This document shows positions 33,591 through 46,659 of a DNA stretch of 64,000 nucleotides, piece after piece. The DNA is from Chelonoidis abingdonii (lineage: Eukaryota > Chordata > Testudines > Testudinidae). The stretch's first letter is position 1. Every line of letters starts with the position of its first letter. The stretch lies in the NCBI RefSeq assembly GCF_003597395.2, contig NC_133778.1:25083989-25147988 (forward strand). The letters are read 5' to 3'. The notes beneath the pieces were generated by a model. It saw nothing but the letters and a program-made list of their open reading frames with translations. It did no database searches and was not told the DNA's origin. A program made the translations under genes and the position numbers.

Positions 33591-36500
33591 CTTCTGGACA
33601 GCGACTGTCAATTACTATATGCATATATGGTACCTCGCCCACTGGGTCCCCCAATCTCAGTGGGTGTTACTGGAATTGATAGTATGGGTGAACTGAGTGA
33701 GGAAATAAAATGCACCACTCCCTCCTCATCATTGTCCAGGTTCTACAACAGAACCAAACTTTAATCTTTTATACATTCTGTAATATCAGCTATCTTTTAT
33801 TCCTGGGATTTGTCATTTTTCTGCACTTCTGCTTTCATCCCTGGCCAGAAGACCTGAAAGCACACTAGGAAAAAACTATTCTTGTATTTACACTCTGACT
33901 AGGGAATGGATGTGCCAGGAGCCCAAGAAAACCTAGTCTCACAAGGTCATTATCTCAGTCTTGCAGATTCAAGATACTCATATCATTTGGATAACCTAGT
34001 GATTGTGGGGCCTGAATACAAAGGGAAGCCTTGAGCCTGCAAATCTGCACATGTGGGTTCTTCACAAACACATAGCCCCTTTCAAATCAGCGGCATTCTG
34101 CATGGGTGCAAGTGTCCAGTCACATGGCTCCGATTCTCAGATCAAAGCCTGAATCAGAACTCGGAAACACTAGAAAACTCACATCGGATACTGGAGGTTA
34201 ATTACCACTACCTCTATACTACTCTGGGTTGGGGCCTGCATAACTTCCCTGATTTCAGTCACCTTGAGTGTCTTCAGCGGAGTTACACTGGCATAGAACT
34301 GGATCAGAGAAAGTGGTGAACACAGCCACATTGTTGAAGGTGCATATGGTATTGTGTATGGTTTTACATTACATAATCTGTGGTATGAAAAAATAATACA
34401 TTGCAACACTTTTGCAAAGGTACCATCTAAGGGATAGCTGTGAACTGGTTAAAAATTCATTCTCATATTAGGCAGAATGGACATTATACCAAAGCATTCC
34501 CCCATCCATTCTGGTGACTTTTCTGAATCCGAAAGTACAGTATGGCTAATAACAAACTATAAAAACTTTAGAAAAATTGTTTAAAGTTTATGAAATAATT
34601 TGTTCCCCAAACCAGTGATAATATGGACTTAGAGTACAATTTGTTTGGATTTATTTAATAAAAGGTTACATTTTTCCCTCTAACTTAAAGAGGCAGTGGG
34701 AAGGAAGATATTCTCCCCTGCACAGTGGAAGGTAGGATTATAGAATAAACACAAGGGAGATAAGAAAGGTGAATCAATTTAAATGACCTTTATTCAAGCT
34801 CCATTAAAACAAATGAATAAGAAGATTTATCCCACAGAAAATAAAATGGAAATGGAAACATAACAGCTGAATAGCAAACTCAATATATTTGTATCAAAGG
34901 AAGCATACAAAAGTCTAATTATATTGAAAGAGATTTGCTCAGAGTTTTTTATTTTAAAACTAACTATAACCAAACAATGTGTTAAAAGAGGTATACATGA
35001 AAGCCTAGCAAACATAGCAATGAAGCAACTCTGATGTTTGAGGTAGAGTATAGTATAGTGCTTTCAGCTGAGAAACGGCTTTGTCTGTTTGCATCATTAA
35101 CCTTCTAAAACTCCAAGTGCACAGATAAACTGTTTTGGAGATTAATTGTTTCTCTAATCCTAAAAAATTATGTTTTTATATTCCTTATATAGGAATCCTT
35201 ACACAGGAATTACATAGGTACAGGATTCTAAAGATTCAAATATCATTACAAAGGTGGGAAAATAGCAAATAAACTGTTTTTAGAAGATTTTCATGAATAA
35301 TAGCTCTTAGTTTGGTTTGCTGTCACTCATACGGTCATGTTAACAGGGTGACTGGCAGGACCCATTGACTCTGGATTCATTCCCTAAATGGTCCAAAATA
35401 GTCTGATTATGCTGATCATCAGTGTGTGCTATAAAAGTCAGTCTGTATAACAGGGCTTCTTTGAAGGGTTCAGGACATGGGCTTTTAGGTGGAGTGGGAT
35501 GGATATCCACTGCTGTAGTATCTGTTACAGACAGGCCAGAATGCTATTTTTCTTGTTGTATTAGGGTTCTTGATTCTTCTGATTTAGTTATTGTCGGCTG
35601 GCCCTGTGCCATTCCCTTCTTGTTCCTCCAGTGTAGAGAACACTGTGGGGTGGCCTGGGAAAGAGAGAAGAAGTGGGGCTGGCAAACGGTATAATCGAAA
35701 AGTCCTGTCCAGCAATTGGTTCCTTGAGGGTTGTTATCCACACATGCAAATTAGAACAGCCCTGAGGCTGGGTTTTCTTGTACTGAAGACCAGTTCAAGC
35801 TCCCAATATTAGAGAACCAGAAACATACCATAAAGCCACTTATGCATCCGCACTCCCGGAAGCACAGAGCATTCCTTTGGCACACTTGGAGATCTAGCCC
35901 ATTTTCTCTGTTACCCTGGTGGGCTCCCTGAGATGCTATAATTGTTTACATATATGGCTCTATGCATCATGAGTGTGAGTTTTCACATGGTTTAAAACTC
36001 TTCATGAAATAATATACTTTATTGTAAAAATGATCATTTGATTTTGTGTACTAGCTAAAGTTTGATGTTTCCTATTTTGATACCATCACAATTAACTAGC
36101 CTTAACCAGGATGTATATGGCGCTGATCAGCAAGTAAAGGCTGGCTTAAGAGCTTTCAGTACTTAATGAAATTTGACAACTATCCTTTACTGGCAAGTGT
36201 ATGTAGGCTGCTACTGAACCCATTGATCCATTTAGGCAGCAATTAGTTAAATTAATGGGAAATGAAGGATTGTAGCCTGAGGAAATTTACCACACTGATG
36301 AGACAGGATCTTTTAAAAAAAAACACACTTCTTAGCCAACGAGAAAATTGCCCCTTGATTTTAAAAAAGAAATAACAGTTCTCTCGACAGGTATGGACTA
36401 AAGCAACAGGATGTCACAAGCTTAAATTCTTGGTGACTGGAAAGTGTCTGAGTCCTTGTTGCTTTACACACATTAATATTAATTACCTTTGTAAACATCT

Positions 36501-37393
36501 TAGCACAGAGTGCAAATGGCTTCATGGATTACTCCAGTCATCTCTCATTAATTATCCCCACAGTATTGGGGGATCTTGGGTTGGTGCCAAGCTGGAGACA
36601 GTAGTTGCTGTAAGTGATACATGGTACAGGGAGACTCAGCCCAGGAATAAAGAAAGCCACAAATTTGGCCCTGTCTTTTCCCCCAGGTTAGCTGTCTCCA
36701 GTAAGAGCTGGGTTTGGTGTTGAACAGTTGATCTTGAGAGGCTTGTTAAGATTGATACATAATGTAACTCTTCTTTAGACTAATAACTAGTGCTTGTCTG
36801 CCCAGAATTGCCTATCAAGTTGCTCATGCTGCACAGGACCAACTCACTCAGTAGGGTGCCTTGCACCCACTTGTTCCCCAAAAAGATGTTTGGCTGCACA
36901 AAGGGAAGTATGCTATATGCGTTCAAAGGCTATTACATGCTACTCTCCCTCCACCATACAAGCACATCCTGTGGGGAAGTGACTCTGCACAGCCCCCACA
37001 ATTCAGAGCAGTGTCCAAAAGCCACAGTCTAGTCCCAAGTGGTTTGAGCAAATGAACAGAAGCTCTGCTTTTTGTCCATGATTCTTACTTGTTGCACTGA
37101 GCTGCTTGCTGGCTGTTCCATTCTCATTCTCACAGATTTTAAACTTTTCAACAGTACCTGAGACTTCCAGGTAATCTGGGCAGTACCGTGCATTTCCAGT
37201 GATAGAGATTCTTTGGTTTGCAGTGTTATATAGTCAACATGTTTTAACTGCAAAGGTGGGAAAGGAAGCTGAATAATTGGGGTGTAACATTAGGGTCTCC
37301 AAGCTGGGGCTCAATCCGGCTAGGTACAGACCTCCTTGGCCATTATCCAGTAATATAGGTTACATTTGTGCACTTTACAGTTTATTTGATAGC
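33591..37393. other. Unassigned non-coding DNA
   Basis: About 3.8 kb. A relic of a palindromic amniote repeat lies near 34240-34310 (CAGCGGAGTTACACTGGC). Several frames of 60-97 codons occur on both strands without domains. No exon could be supported. Confidence 0.4.
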
Positions 37394-37480
37394 GTGTTAA
37401 ACATACACTTAAGTATATGATTATGGGACTAGTCACATGCATAAAGGTAAGTAGATGCTTAAATGCTTTGCTGGATCAGA
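37394..37480. repeat. Dispersed repeat of 'AAGCATGTGCTTAA' type, copy 2
   Basis: GTGTTAAACATACACTTAAG followed by GTAGATGCTTAAATGCTTTG and CTGGATCAGAG follows the same plan as 27062-27180, with more decay. Confidence 0.45.
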
Positions 37481-39125
37481 GTTAAAAAGATCCTTGTTGG
37501 ATGGAGCCCTTGGACGATTCTAACTAAAATGTTTAGATTTTCATGAAAGAGCAGTTTTATGGAGGAATCAAATTAAGAAACTTGCTTCCTTTGGGCAAAC
37601 AACTCCCCATTTTATACATCTCATTACTGAACATGTAACCCCCCCCTGCTTTAGTAATTAAGCAGGGTCTTCTTGCAGACAAAAATACCAGGCATAGTTT
37701 GAATGAAAGGCTGATATTCTGCTTTCATTTACGTCACACCCAAACCCAGAAACACACAGAGCATAACTGAGAGGAGAATAGAGTGTTTGGTGCTCTTACC
37801 CTTGAATCTGTATAAAGCTTCAGGTAAGATTTTTTAAAAACCCTTTGCTTTGTTCTCATTGTTGAGTGAGCTGACAAGTGCTAAAATGAAACTTCAGCTA
37901 AAGAAGATGCTGCTACCCATAGCAACAGTGTTACTGTGCATGAACAATATATATAGGGTTAGAAGATTTTATTTCTTTAAATAAAGATAAGGGGCTTGGA
38001 AATATTTCACATACCTCTAAATATATTGTAAGTGCAATTGAGATAGAAATAGAATTCATAATATAAACACAAAAAAAAGTTCAGTATTGAGATGGATAAC
38101 TGAGAGACCTATAGATAAAGATCTTTTCTTGTGAAAAGCATATTCCTCCATTATGTGCTGGAAGAACTAGTGTATTTGATTTTGAATCAGAAGAAATAGA
38201 AGTTTAGAGGACAATAGTATTCCACAAAGGATAGCTGCTATAATAACAGGAGTGCAAAGTGAATGGGAAAAGGTTGTCGTAGCCCAGTTATCTGTTAGAA
38301 AAGGCCTAGACACAGTAAAGAGAGCTGTTTCACAAAAGAAAGCCCTGCAAGAAAGCAAAGTGAATAGAACAGGTAAATGAATCTTTTCAGAGTCCAGATG
38401 AAGGACGCATCGAGAAGAATGTGGAACAGGAAATAAATCCCCCATCTATTATCTGAGAAACTTATTTAGGAATCACAACTTACAAAATGTTAATGATGGC
38501 AGTGAATTAATGAATGCAGGTTATATGTTGGAGCAATTGACAATTCATTTGACAGAAATATTGAACATTTTAAAAGATTTTATATGCGGCTTCCTCTTGA
38601 CAATAGTTCTCAAGGAAAAGTTGTATGATTAGAAATCTGAAAGCAAACTGTAGATGTTCAAAATAGACTGAATTTTAACTAATTGTATAGTTTAGTATTC
38701 ATTTTACAACACAATTTTTCTTCTATTTGCTTAACTAACTAAATTACAGCTTGTTTTGATAATATCAGTTATAGTGTTATGGTGACTGTTTTAGTGGAAT
38801 ACCTTCTTGTATGTGTAGGAGCAGCACATTTTATTATATATCGTGGGAGATTTCTTTGTATTCAAGAAAAAACAGATTGATCTGGGGGAATGTAACTGTG
38901 GGTCATCTAATCTATAGTAGGATAAAACTGTCTCCAAGTTGAATCTTTTATTGTTAACATCATTTGGATGCTCATGATGGTGGCACAGGAGACATATTTA
39001 TTTTGCTGGCTCCAAAGCACATCTATTGGAGAACTGACAGCTTCTTTTGAATTTTGAGACAATTTGGTCAGAGGTTTGAGAATTTTTGAATAGAGGTTCT
39101 GAATAGACAACATGGGCCATATGAC
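37481..39125. other. Unassigned non-coding DNA
   Basis: Nothing recognised. Confidence 0.4.
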
Positions 39126-39133
39126 ACGGGTAG

Positions 39134-39865
39134 CAGTGTTGTCGTAAGTACTGATGAAAAGGACTAAAGCATAAGTGCCAAATACACCATTACAGAAGTA
39201 CTTAAAAGTATGATTATGCTGTGGAAATGGTACTTATGTATTTCTAAGTAACAGTACAACAACAAGCACAAGTTATTTCAACTCCTGTATTCCCTGTAAT
39301 TGTCTGGTCAATATATGGACAATTATCTAAATAATATAAGCACATAGTGGAACAGAAAAAAAAAAAGAGATGCAGCTACCAAACTTGTTCTCTTAATGCA
39401 GAACTCAGATGTACATGTCTGTCCCTCATCCCTCCACTAGGCCAGGCAGTGAGGCTCCTCACTGCTTCTTGGCTGGGAAGTTACTTGCAAGTCTTCCTGC
39501 TGCAGGTTACAGTGACTAATAAGAAATGAAGGGGATGGGGCGACCACATTTCTGGGCTGATGCAAGAGCAGAGCCAACAGAAAAAAAGTGGGCAGCCAGA
39601 ATTCAGGGCCTGAAGCTCCCAAGTTGGGACAGTGGGTTCTGGGGGCCAGCCAGGTTCTAGGACTCTTTGGAAGGCTGTGATTGTTTAAAAAAAACTGTTT
39701 TGAAAAAGGACTTGCTGATTTAAAAAGTTACTTTTGCTTTAAGCACCCATTAAATGTACTTAAATACAAGTAACAAGTACAGAATAGTCGAAGTTCTTAA
39801 ATGCAAGTATATAGAGTGCTTCAAAGTACTCATGTACTGAAGTACAAAAGTATACAGTGACACTG
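39134..39865. mobile_element. Non-autonomous hAT-like element with AAGTACTT subterminal motifs
   Basis: The left end CAGTGTTGTCGTAAGTACT faces CAGTGTCACTGTATACTTTT, the reverse complement of the right end. Many AAGTACTT/AGTACTT motifs occur near both ends. The flanks ACGGGTAG (39126-39133) and CTGGTTAG (39866-39873) agree at 5 of 8 positions, compatible with an eroded 8-bp hAT duplication. CAGTG ends are typical of hATs. The 732-bp body has no transposase frame. Confidence 0.6.
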
Positions 39866-39873
39866 CTGGTTAG

Positions 39874-40269
39874 TAATACAGACCAAATAGAAATGAGTTT
39901 GATGTGGGATTTTTGTGTGTAACCTTAGAAACATCATGATTCCACAAATGGTGCCTAATCAACCAATTTTTTTTTTTTGGAAAACTAATTTCTAGTTTTT
40001 AAATTATCACATGTTCCTACCTGGCTCTGACCCCTTGGTCCTTGGCAGTATGACTCCAATGGAGCAAAGCTAACAGGGATTCTCCTAGTTTACTATAACA
40101 ACCCTAGGTTCTCTCATGAGGCTACATGGGAAAACTAGTGAAGCCTGGGGCTATATTGCATTTTCCAGATAAGGACCATGAGGCTAAAGGTGGATAATGT
40201 ACGTCTTCCCCACTGGCCTTTCTTCTCAGCCCACACTGTCTGCACCCCATCTCCCAGAGCAGACCCCAG
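39874..40269. other. Unassigned non-coding DNA
   Basis: Nothing recognised apart from a T-run near 39967. Confidence 0.4.
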
Positions 40270-40410
40270 ACTGGATTTGATTCCTTGTATTGTTATAGAT
40301 TTCTTGGGTGACAGTGTGCAAGTCACATGATTTATCTGTGCCTCAATATCCGACTGGTAAAATAGCAAAAATAGTCCTACTTCTCTACATCACAGGAAAG
40401 ACATAAATAC
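40270..40410 (+). mobile_element. MIR SINE, diverged
   Basis: CTTGGGTGACAGTGTGCAAGT, then CACATGATTTATCTGTGCCT and CACAGGAAAGACATAAATAC, keep the MIR order but with more substitutions than the copies at 24790 and 33397. Confidence 0.55.
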
Positions 40411-40700
40411 TTGGGATACATTCAGATAACAGGAACCATGTTAGTACTTAGATAGCTATAGAAAGAGATATACCAGATACACTGCATTTTTCTGGCCTAC
40501 TTTTCACAGATTCTTAAGTATATGCAGATTTATACACAGATTCTCAAGTTCCATTGCCTTCAAGGGAGCTATAATTTATACTACCAAGGATGACCCAAAC
40601 AGTTCAATATCCTCTCACTAGTCCCCTGAGTTGCTCTGTCTTCCCATGTTATCCTACCCCTTTAGATTCTGTCAGACTACCTAAAAGGAACAAGTCTTAA

Positions 40701-40911
40701 CAGGACTGGCTCTAGGGGTTTTGCCGCCCCAAGCAGCAAAAAAAAAAAAACTGCGATCGCGATCTGTGGCAATTCAGCTGGAGGTCCTTCGCTCTGAGCT
40801 GCAGTGAGGACCCTCTGCCGAATTGCCGCCTAATATCTTAAAGTGCCACTCCACTCCGGAGTTGCCGCCTCAAGCACCTGCTTGGTAAGCTGGTGCCTGG
40901 AGCTGGCCCTG
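40701..40911. mobile_element. hAT MITE with 8-bp target duplication
   Basis: The left end CAGGACTGGCTCTAGG faces CAGGGCCAGCTCCAGGC, the reverse complement of the right end. Flanks AGTCTTAA (40693-40700) and AGTTTTAA (40912-40919) match at 7 of 8 positions, the duplication size of hAT transposons. The 211-bp body has an A-run near the left end and is otherwise rich in GCCGCC-like words (TTGCCGCC at both ends). Non-coding; it needed transposase from elsewhere. Confidence 0.82.
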
Positions 40912-40919
40912 AGTTTTAA

Positions 40920-43900
40920 GTACAGTGTTTCTGCTCAAAATATTTCAGCAGCAATTTCTCACTAGATTTTTTTTTCTTTTTTAGCTGCATAAAGTAACTT
41001 GGGCCACAAACCAATTGCCTTCTTGTGATTTCATACACTCAAAATCACATAGTGCCACTTCAAATTGTATTCTCTATGGTTACGAGATAGGTTATCAATT
41101 ATATTTCACGTGTTATACAGCAAATGTTTAAAAGAAAATTACATTGTTCATATATTTTGCTACAGTTAATAAATTATCTCAAATGCCAAGTTGGCTGATA
41201 GTGACACCACAGAGTTTACTGTATGCCATAAAGCATTACAATTGATGTTAAACTCCATCCAACATAGAATTATACACATTTACACACCATTTGGAAGGAA
41301 AATTACTCAGGGGATTCAGCTGACATCATAAACTGTGAGAGTGAAGCTCAGTAATTTATAGATGTCAGGAGAACAAAATATAAACTCTGATAAAATTAGT
41401 CACATGGTGCTAACTTTTAAATAACAATTGCATTGCATCGATTTCTTATTGCATTTTTGAAATTAAGGTAATAATTCATTTCTTATTAGTTGCGATATAA
41501 ATAGCAGGGCTCTGTGAACACCGCAGGGGTCAGCTAACAAAGTAGACCCTGCTATTTGGTTTATAGTGGTTAGAAATGAACCAAACCTTGTAGTTTTAAG
41601 TGTAACAGTGCACAACACCTATCCCCTCTGTACCCCACAATTGTTTCCTTCATCCATCTTGTTAGAACTCATTTCTGTCCTCTATCAGCCAGTCCTGGGT
41701 CACAACATGACATCTAAGAAAAGAATGTCCTAGGATTTGTTTTTGTAAAAAGTTAAGAAAGCTAGCATCATGAAAGGAGATTCATCGGGTTTCCAGCTAA
41801 GCAAACAATTTTAGCTTATGTTAACTCAACTTTTGTAAGTATGGGCTGAGACCTGCTAAACATCATGCAGCTAAGGGTTGGAATTACCCAAGGTGATATT
41901 TGAATGGATTTGAGATCTGAGATGAGTATTTCACATACATTCAGTGCAGTCCGATTGGCAGGAAAGGAAAATCTCTTTTTTAAAATAAAGGTCATTGTTA
42001 TCTAAAAGAATCCACCATGCGTTGCACGAACTCCCCTGTAGAATAGAAAGAATTTTAAACTATGAAATCTGAAAATAGAATGTAAATATTAATTCCTACT
42101 CAGACATGAATAATACTTGAAGATTATAAAGCACAACTAATTTTAATACTGGGGAAAGAATATAATGATGAATAGAGTCTAGTGGATTGATTTTAGCTGT
42201 ATCCATTACAGCACTCCCTGCTAGCCCAGTAATAGTTACCATAGGTTCCTCCAGAGGTTGGATGGTTGGTTTTATTTAAATAAGCTGATGATTTTATTCT
42301 TATTCAAAACTTACAGTAGCTAAACCACCATGCTCTGGAATCTCGTTGGTCTATCTTATCTCATCTCCTTGGGTTTTCCTGATTGATTTCCATTACTTGT
42401 CAGTTCCAGGTGACCCCAAAATATTACAGTCACAGATGTTCTGATATTTCACTACCAGATATTGATCCTTGGAAAGCAAAATCCCATTAGCCCTAATGGG
42501 AGTTACTGCCTTCAATTGGAGGTTTGTTTGCAAGGAATGTAGTGTCATGACCTAAGCAGATGACAATCTCATAGTGATGTGACTATAGCTTCCATTTATG
42601 TTGGCCTATGGAAAATGTGAACATCTTACTGTTCTCTGTAGGTGCAGAAACTAATCAAAATTTCAGGAGGAAAATTCTGCTTTCTTTGGATTGGAGTCCT
42701 TAATTGTGTCTATCAGGTTCTAGATGAAGATGCTTGGGGATATTCTTGCATTTTCAACCGCTCAAAAGTCCTACAATGGGACCAGGTTATTTCCCAGTTG
42801 ACTAGCTATGGATACCAATGATCTGGCAAAGAACTTTTAAGGATACAGGTTTGAATCATAACCTGATGGCCACTTTCTTAGTTGATGTCACTAATAGAAA
42901 TGTCTCCCAGGGTGGAGCAGTAAATAAACTCAAGAAGTTTGGGAAAAAAGCCTACACTGATTGTGACTGACCACTGACCCATAGCTTCATGCCATTCAGT
43001 CCCTGAAAGGTATTTTAATTTAAACCACTGAGTCTGTCTGTTCCTTCACCTCTGGTTGTTCATCAGAACAATTAATTCAGCCAACACCATTATACTGAGT
43101 ATATTTTATAAGGAAAAATAACAGGACCTTGTCCCGGTCCACTGAAGTATCTGGACTCAATAAAAGAGCAAGTTGACATGAACTTTCTGCCTTCTGGTTA
43201 GGTCTGCTACGCTGTGAAGTGTCCACTTTTGTTATGGGCTTTAGCAGCTAGCTCGTCTTGTTGAATTAAACTAATTTCTTAGCCCCAGAATCCAAACCTG
43301 GGACTTACATTATGCAGAAGGGATATTTTTCTTCTGACTAATTAGGATATTTTAATTTAACAATAAGACAAAAATAGTCATTATGATACATATTTAGAAA
43401 TGGTCCTTCATTTTCCCCCAAAACATAGATGTAGCTATTGCCCAGGTGTATGCATGTTTCAGCCTCATTGGGCTCAACTGAAATGATTTTTAGTCATGTC
43501 AGTGCAATGCAATCATCGTGTATTCAAGCTGAATCTGCATTACCAGCTAGAATCCATTCAAACTACACAACCTTCTCAGACATTCAAGGTCACTTACACT
43601 GCAGAATATCAAAGCAGTAGAACTCATTTTCATTGATATTTATCAAGTTAAAGTGAAAATAAGAAGCTTTTTCACCTACATCCTCTGCACGTCTTTAGCT
43701 GTACCCTAAAGTTACAGAGCCAAACACCCAAAGTTCAGCAAGAAGACTCTTTATCATTTATTCCAATGTTGTTGTCATCAGATCTCCAAAGCAGGAAGCC
43801 AATAATCATTTTTGTATTAGTCATCCAAGAATATCTACTTACTGTCCTCATCAAGCTAAAACAAACAAGATATTTCATCAACATTTTTCAGCAATCTTCT

Positions 43901-44067
43901 TGCAGTTCTAGATTACAGATACTCATTCAAGTGTTCCATAAACCATTTGTAATTAAAAAGGCACCTTACCAAAATTGTTATGGATTACAGACACTGTGAC
44001 GTAGCTCCTGCAAGCCATTCATGAAATGAGGTTTATTGGGATTTTTGAAAAAGCCAAAATAATGTAG
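40920..44067. other. Unassigned non-coding DNA
   Basis: About 3.1 kb with no recognised repeat or exon. The AT-rich part 41300-41520 shows no repeat character and may be single-copy. Confidence 0.4.
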
Positions 44068-44213
44068 GCCAAATTTTCTAAAGTATTTAGACACCTAAAG
44101 ATGCAGATAGGCACCTAGTGGGATTTTCAAAAAAACTCCCTTAGCTGCTTTTGTAAAACCCACTAGATTTCTATCTACTCTTCAGGCACCTAAATGCCTT
44201 TTGAAAACTAGCC
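44068..44213. repeat. Fold-back MITE-like repeat
   Basis: The left end GGCCAAATTTTCTAAAG faces GGCTAGTTTTCAAAAGG, the reverse complement of the right end, and ATTTAGACACC / ATTTAGGTGCC follow. A well-known style of short fold-back repeat in reptile DNA; non-coding. Confidence 0.65.
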
Positions 44214-44564
44214 ACCCAACACTCATTAATGTTCAAAGGTATTTGAATATCACAGGCTCCTTTGAAAATCCAAGCTGTATTTCTCTGAATGGGTGTGATT
44301 CCTGTATCAGCGCTCTCAGTTGTGTGTGATTCATGTGCAGAAATGCTGTGTGACATTTGCACAGTATCTCGTAGTCCTTATTCTGACCATTCTATTTTGA
44401 CATACGTTCAGCTGAACTTTTGTTTCTTTTCTGCATCTGCTCACATAAAGTCCTCTGAAGGTACTGGAGATCCATTATGATGCCACAAATTAGTATAATG
44501 TGAATCATAATACCTAGCCTCCTAGTCTACCTAAAACTAACATGGTAGAAATTTAAATCTAAAA
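44214..44564. other. Unassigned non-coding DNA
   Basis: Nothing recognised. Confidence 0.4.
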
Positions 44565-45241
44565 GGTTTCAGAGTGGTAGCCGTGTTAGTCTGTATCAGC
44601 AAAAACAACGAGGAGTCTTTGTGGCACCTTAGAGACTAATAAAATTTATTTGAGCATAAGCTTTTGTGGGCTAGAACCCACTTCATCAGATGCATGGGGT
44701 GGAAAATACAGTAGCAGATATAAATACACAGCACATGACAAGATGGGCATTGCCATACCAAGTGGGCGGTCAGTATAACGAGACAATTCAATTAACAGTA
44801 GGATACCAAGGGAGGAAAAATCACTTTTGTAGTGGTAATGAGAGTGGCCCATTTCAGACAGTTGACAAGAAGTTGTGAGTAACAGTAGAGGGAAATTAGC
44901 ACTGTAGTTTTAAGAACGCTTGCTAGAGATCCTGTAGGTGTTTTTCTCTGTCTGAGGGATTGGAGCAAATGCAGTTGTATTTTAGAGCTTGGCTGAAGAC
45001 AATGGATCGTGTATACTTACAGGATCTATATCGAGCATTCTTAAAACTACAGTTCCCACCTGGTGAAGTGAAGAAACAGATTGACAGAGTCAGAAGGGTA
45101 CCCAGAAGTCATCTACTACAAGACAGGCCCAACAAAGAAAGTAACAGAACACCACTGGCCGTCACCTACAGCCCCCAGCTAAAACCTGGCCTATTTCAAA
45201 CAGTTGACTAGAAGATGTGAGTAACAGTAGAGGGAAATTAG
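44565..45241 (-). mobile_element. Penelope-like element, deleted and internally inverted
   Basis: Four pieces are joined. First, 44565-44899 is the element's 3' end in antisense (GGTTTCAGAGTGGTAGCCGT...GAGTAACAGTAGAGGG). Second, 44900-45017 is antisense coding sequence from the polymerase region, preceded by a large deletion. Third, 45018-45189 is the same region in sense orientation and extends further. Fourth, 45191-45241 is a second copy of the 51-bp block found at 44849-44899. The first 35 bp of piece three are the inverse of 44902-44936, with 4 differences. Penelope-like elements are known for terminal duplications and inversions. The family assignment rests on recall of the turtle Neptune-type sequence. 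Confidence 0.75.
44960..45211 (+). pseudogene. Penelope-like ORF fragment (linker after reverse transcriptase)
   Basis: This open frame reads LYRAFLKLQFPPGEVKKQID from about 45022, then RVPRSHLLQDRPNKE and TPLAVTYSPQLKP up to about 45185. In Penelope-like proteins this lies between the reverse transcriptase and the C-terminal GIY-YIG endonuclease; the VTYSPQL block is typical. The first ~20 codons of the frame are antisense sequence brought in by the inversion, and the last ones come from the 3' terminal block. It is therefore a chimeric accidental frame. The reverse transcriptase catalytic motifs and GIY-YIG domain are absent. Reading the minus strand upward from 45017, the related frame gives SIVFSQALKYNCICSNPSD before a stop. 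Confidence 0.65.
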
Positions 45242-46659
45242 AATTGGGGGAAAAAATCCCATTGATTTCAACAGACTTTGGATGGGGAAAGAGGATGGGG
45301 AGGCCTTTCAGTGTTAAATGAAAAATAAACATTTCTCCCCAGCAAGATCTGTAATTTGGCTCTGTTAATCTGGCCAAATTATAAGAGAAAAACTGTACAC
45401 ACAGTGGGATATGCTGAATGTCAGACCCTTAGCAGACATCCACCACAATTATAAGGCAGAAAATCTGGAACAACAGATGCACTGGTATGTTTGCCCTGTA
45501 TTTTATTTCATTGCATATGGCTCTGTGTTATAACAGACTGAAATTACAGTAGCACTACTCATGCTGCTCAAGTTAAAGTGGTGGCAATAGTTAACCTCTC
45601 TCATATAAATCCTTCTTTTCCAAGAGTTTTAATGGTTAGTCATAAATATTAAGCCTGGTCTAAGCACTGAATATTGGGCCAAAATTTTTACGGGGCCTCA
45701 TCCAAGTCTCTAGTTTGCAACCACAATCACTTAAAGACACAGTACCGCAGGCACAAACATTCGCAGGTGCAGTGGACGGCATTCAAATAGCTAAATTCAA
45801 TGATTTCACATTCAGCCTTATTTTGAAATGTAAGCTTTTCTGGGACAGGTCCTTTTGCTGTTTCTGTTTTTGCACTTTTTCTTTATTATTATTATTTATT
45901 ATGCAAATCTACATAATTGCACCTTTAAAGTGGGAAGGTAGCTTTAAAAAATTGGACCATAAATGTTCAGCCAGGAGCAATCTTTTCATTTTATTCAAAT
46001 ATCTTATTGTTGCAACTTGATTTACATATCAATGTCTATATCTATAACTATATATAATAGTGGGGGGAGACAAAGGGGAAAAAGAATTTAAATAGTTAAG
46101 ACAATACTTAATACTTGTGAAAACTCATATTTTAAAACAGAAACTGAGAATTTTGAAACAAATATAAAGTTATTAACAAAGCTAGCAAACTTTCATGCAG
46201 CGCTGGCACTGACATGGCTCTGAGAAATTTTTGTCTTTCCAGGTTTTCTCTGCTAAGTGGATTTACCTGTTCAGGAAACTCCTCACATACGATGATAAAG
46301 CTGTTGGAAATGCTTAAGGGCGTGAGTGGCCATTTTGGATTTAAAGGAGACAATATAAAAAGGGGATGAAGAAAACAGGAGAGGAGGGAAGGAAAAGATG
46401 GAAGAGAGAATGGGAAAAAGAGAAAGACACACTCAGAAGACAAGAATACTTGTAAAATGGCACTAAAGCAAAAATGACTGAAGTATGATGATCTATTGAT
46501 TAAAGGATATATTCTTTTAATAGCATAAGACTTTTGAACATGTTTCACTGCATCTTCTTCTTGACATTAAAATGCCAAATTTGGTGACAGGCTAAGAGTA
46601 TTTCTTCAGCTACAATTACACTATTTACAACACAGGAGAGGTCTGAGCATCAGTAGAAA
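45242..46659. other. Unassigned non-coding DNA
   Basis: It contains a purine-rich run at 46370-46440 that creates an artefactual 138-codon minus-strand frame. Nothing else was recognised apart from a CCCATTGATTTCAACAGACTTTGG-like relic at about 45259. Confidence 0.45.

Noticed and set aside
46132..46548. 138-codon minus-strand open frame
   Set aside because: It runs through a purine-rich tract (46370-46440) that yields Phe/Leu/Ser/Pro-rich low-complexity translation; no family resemblance.
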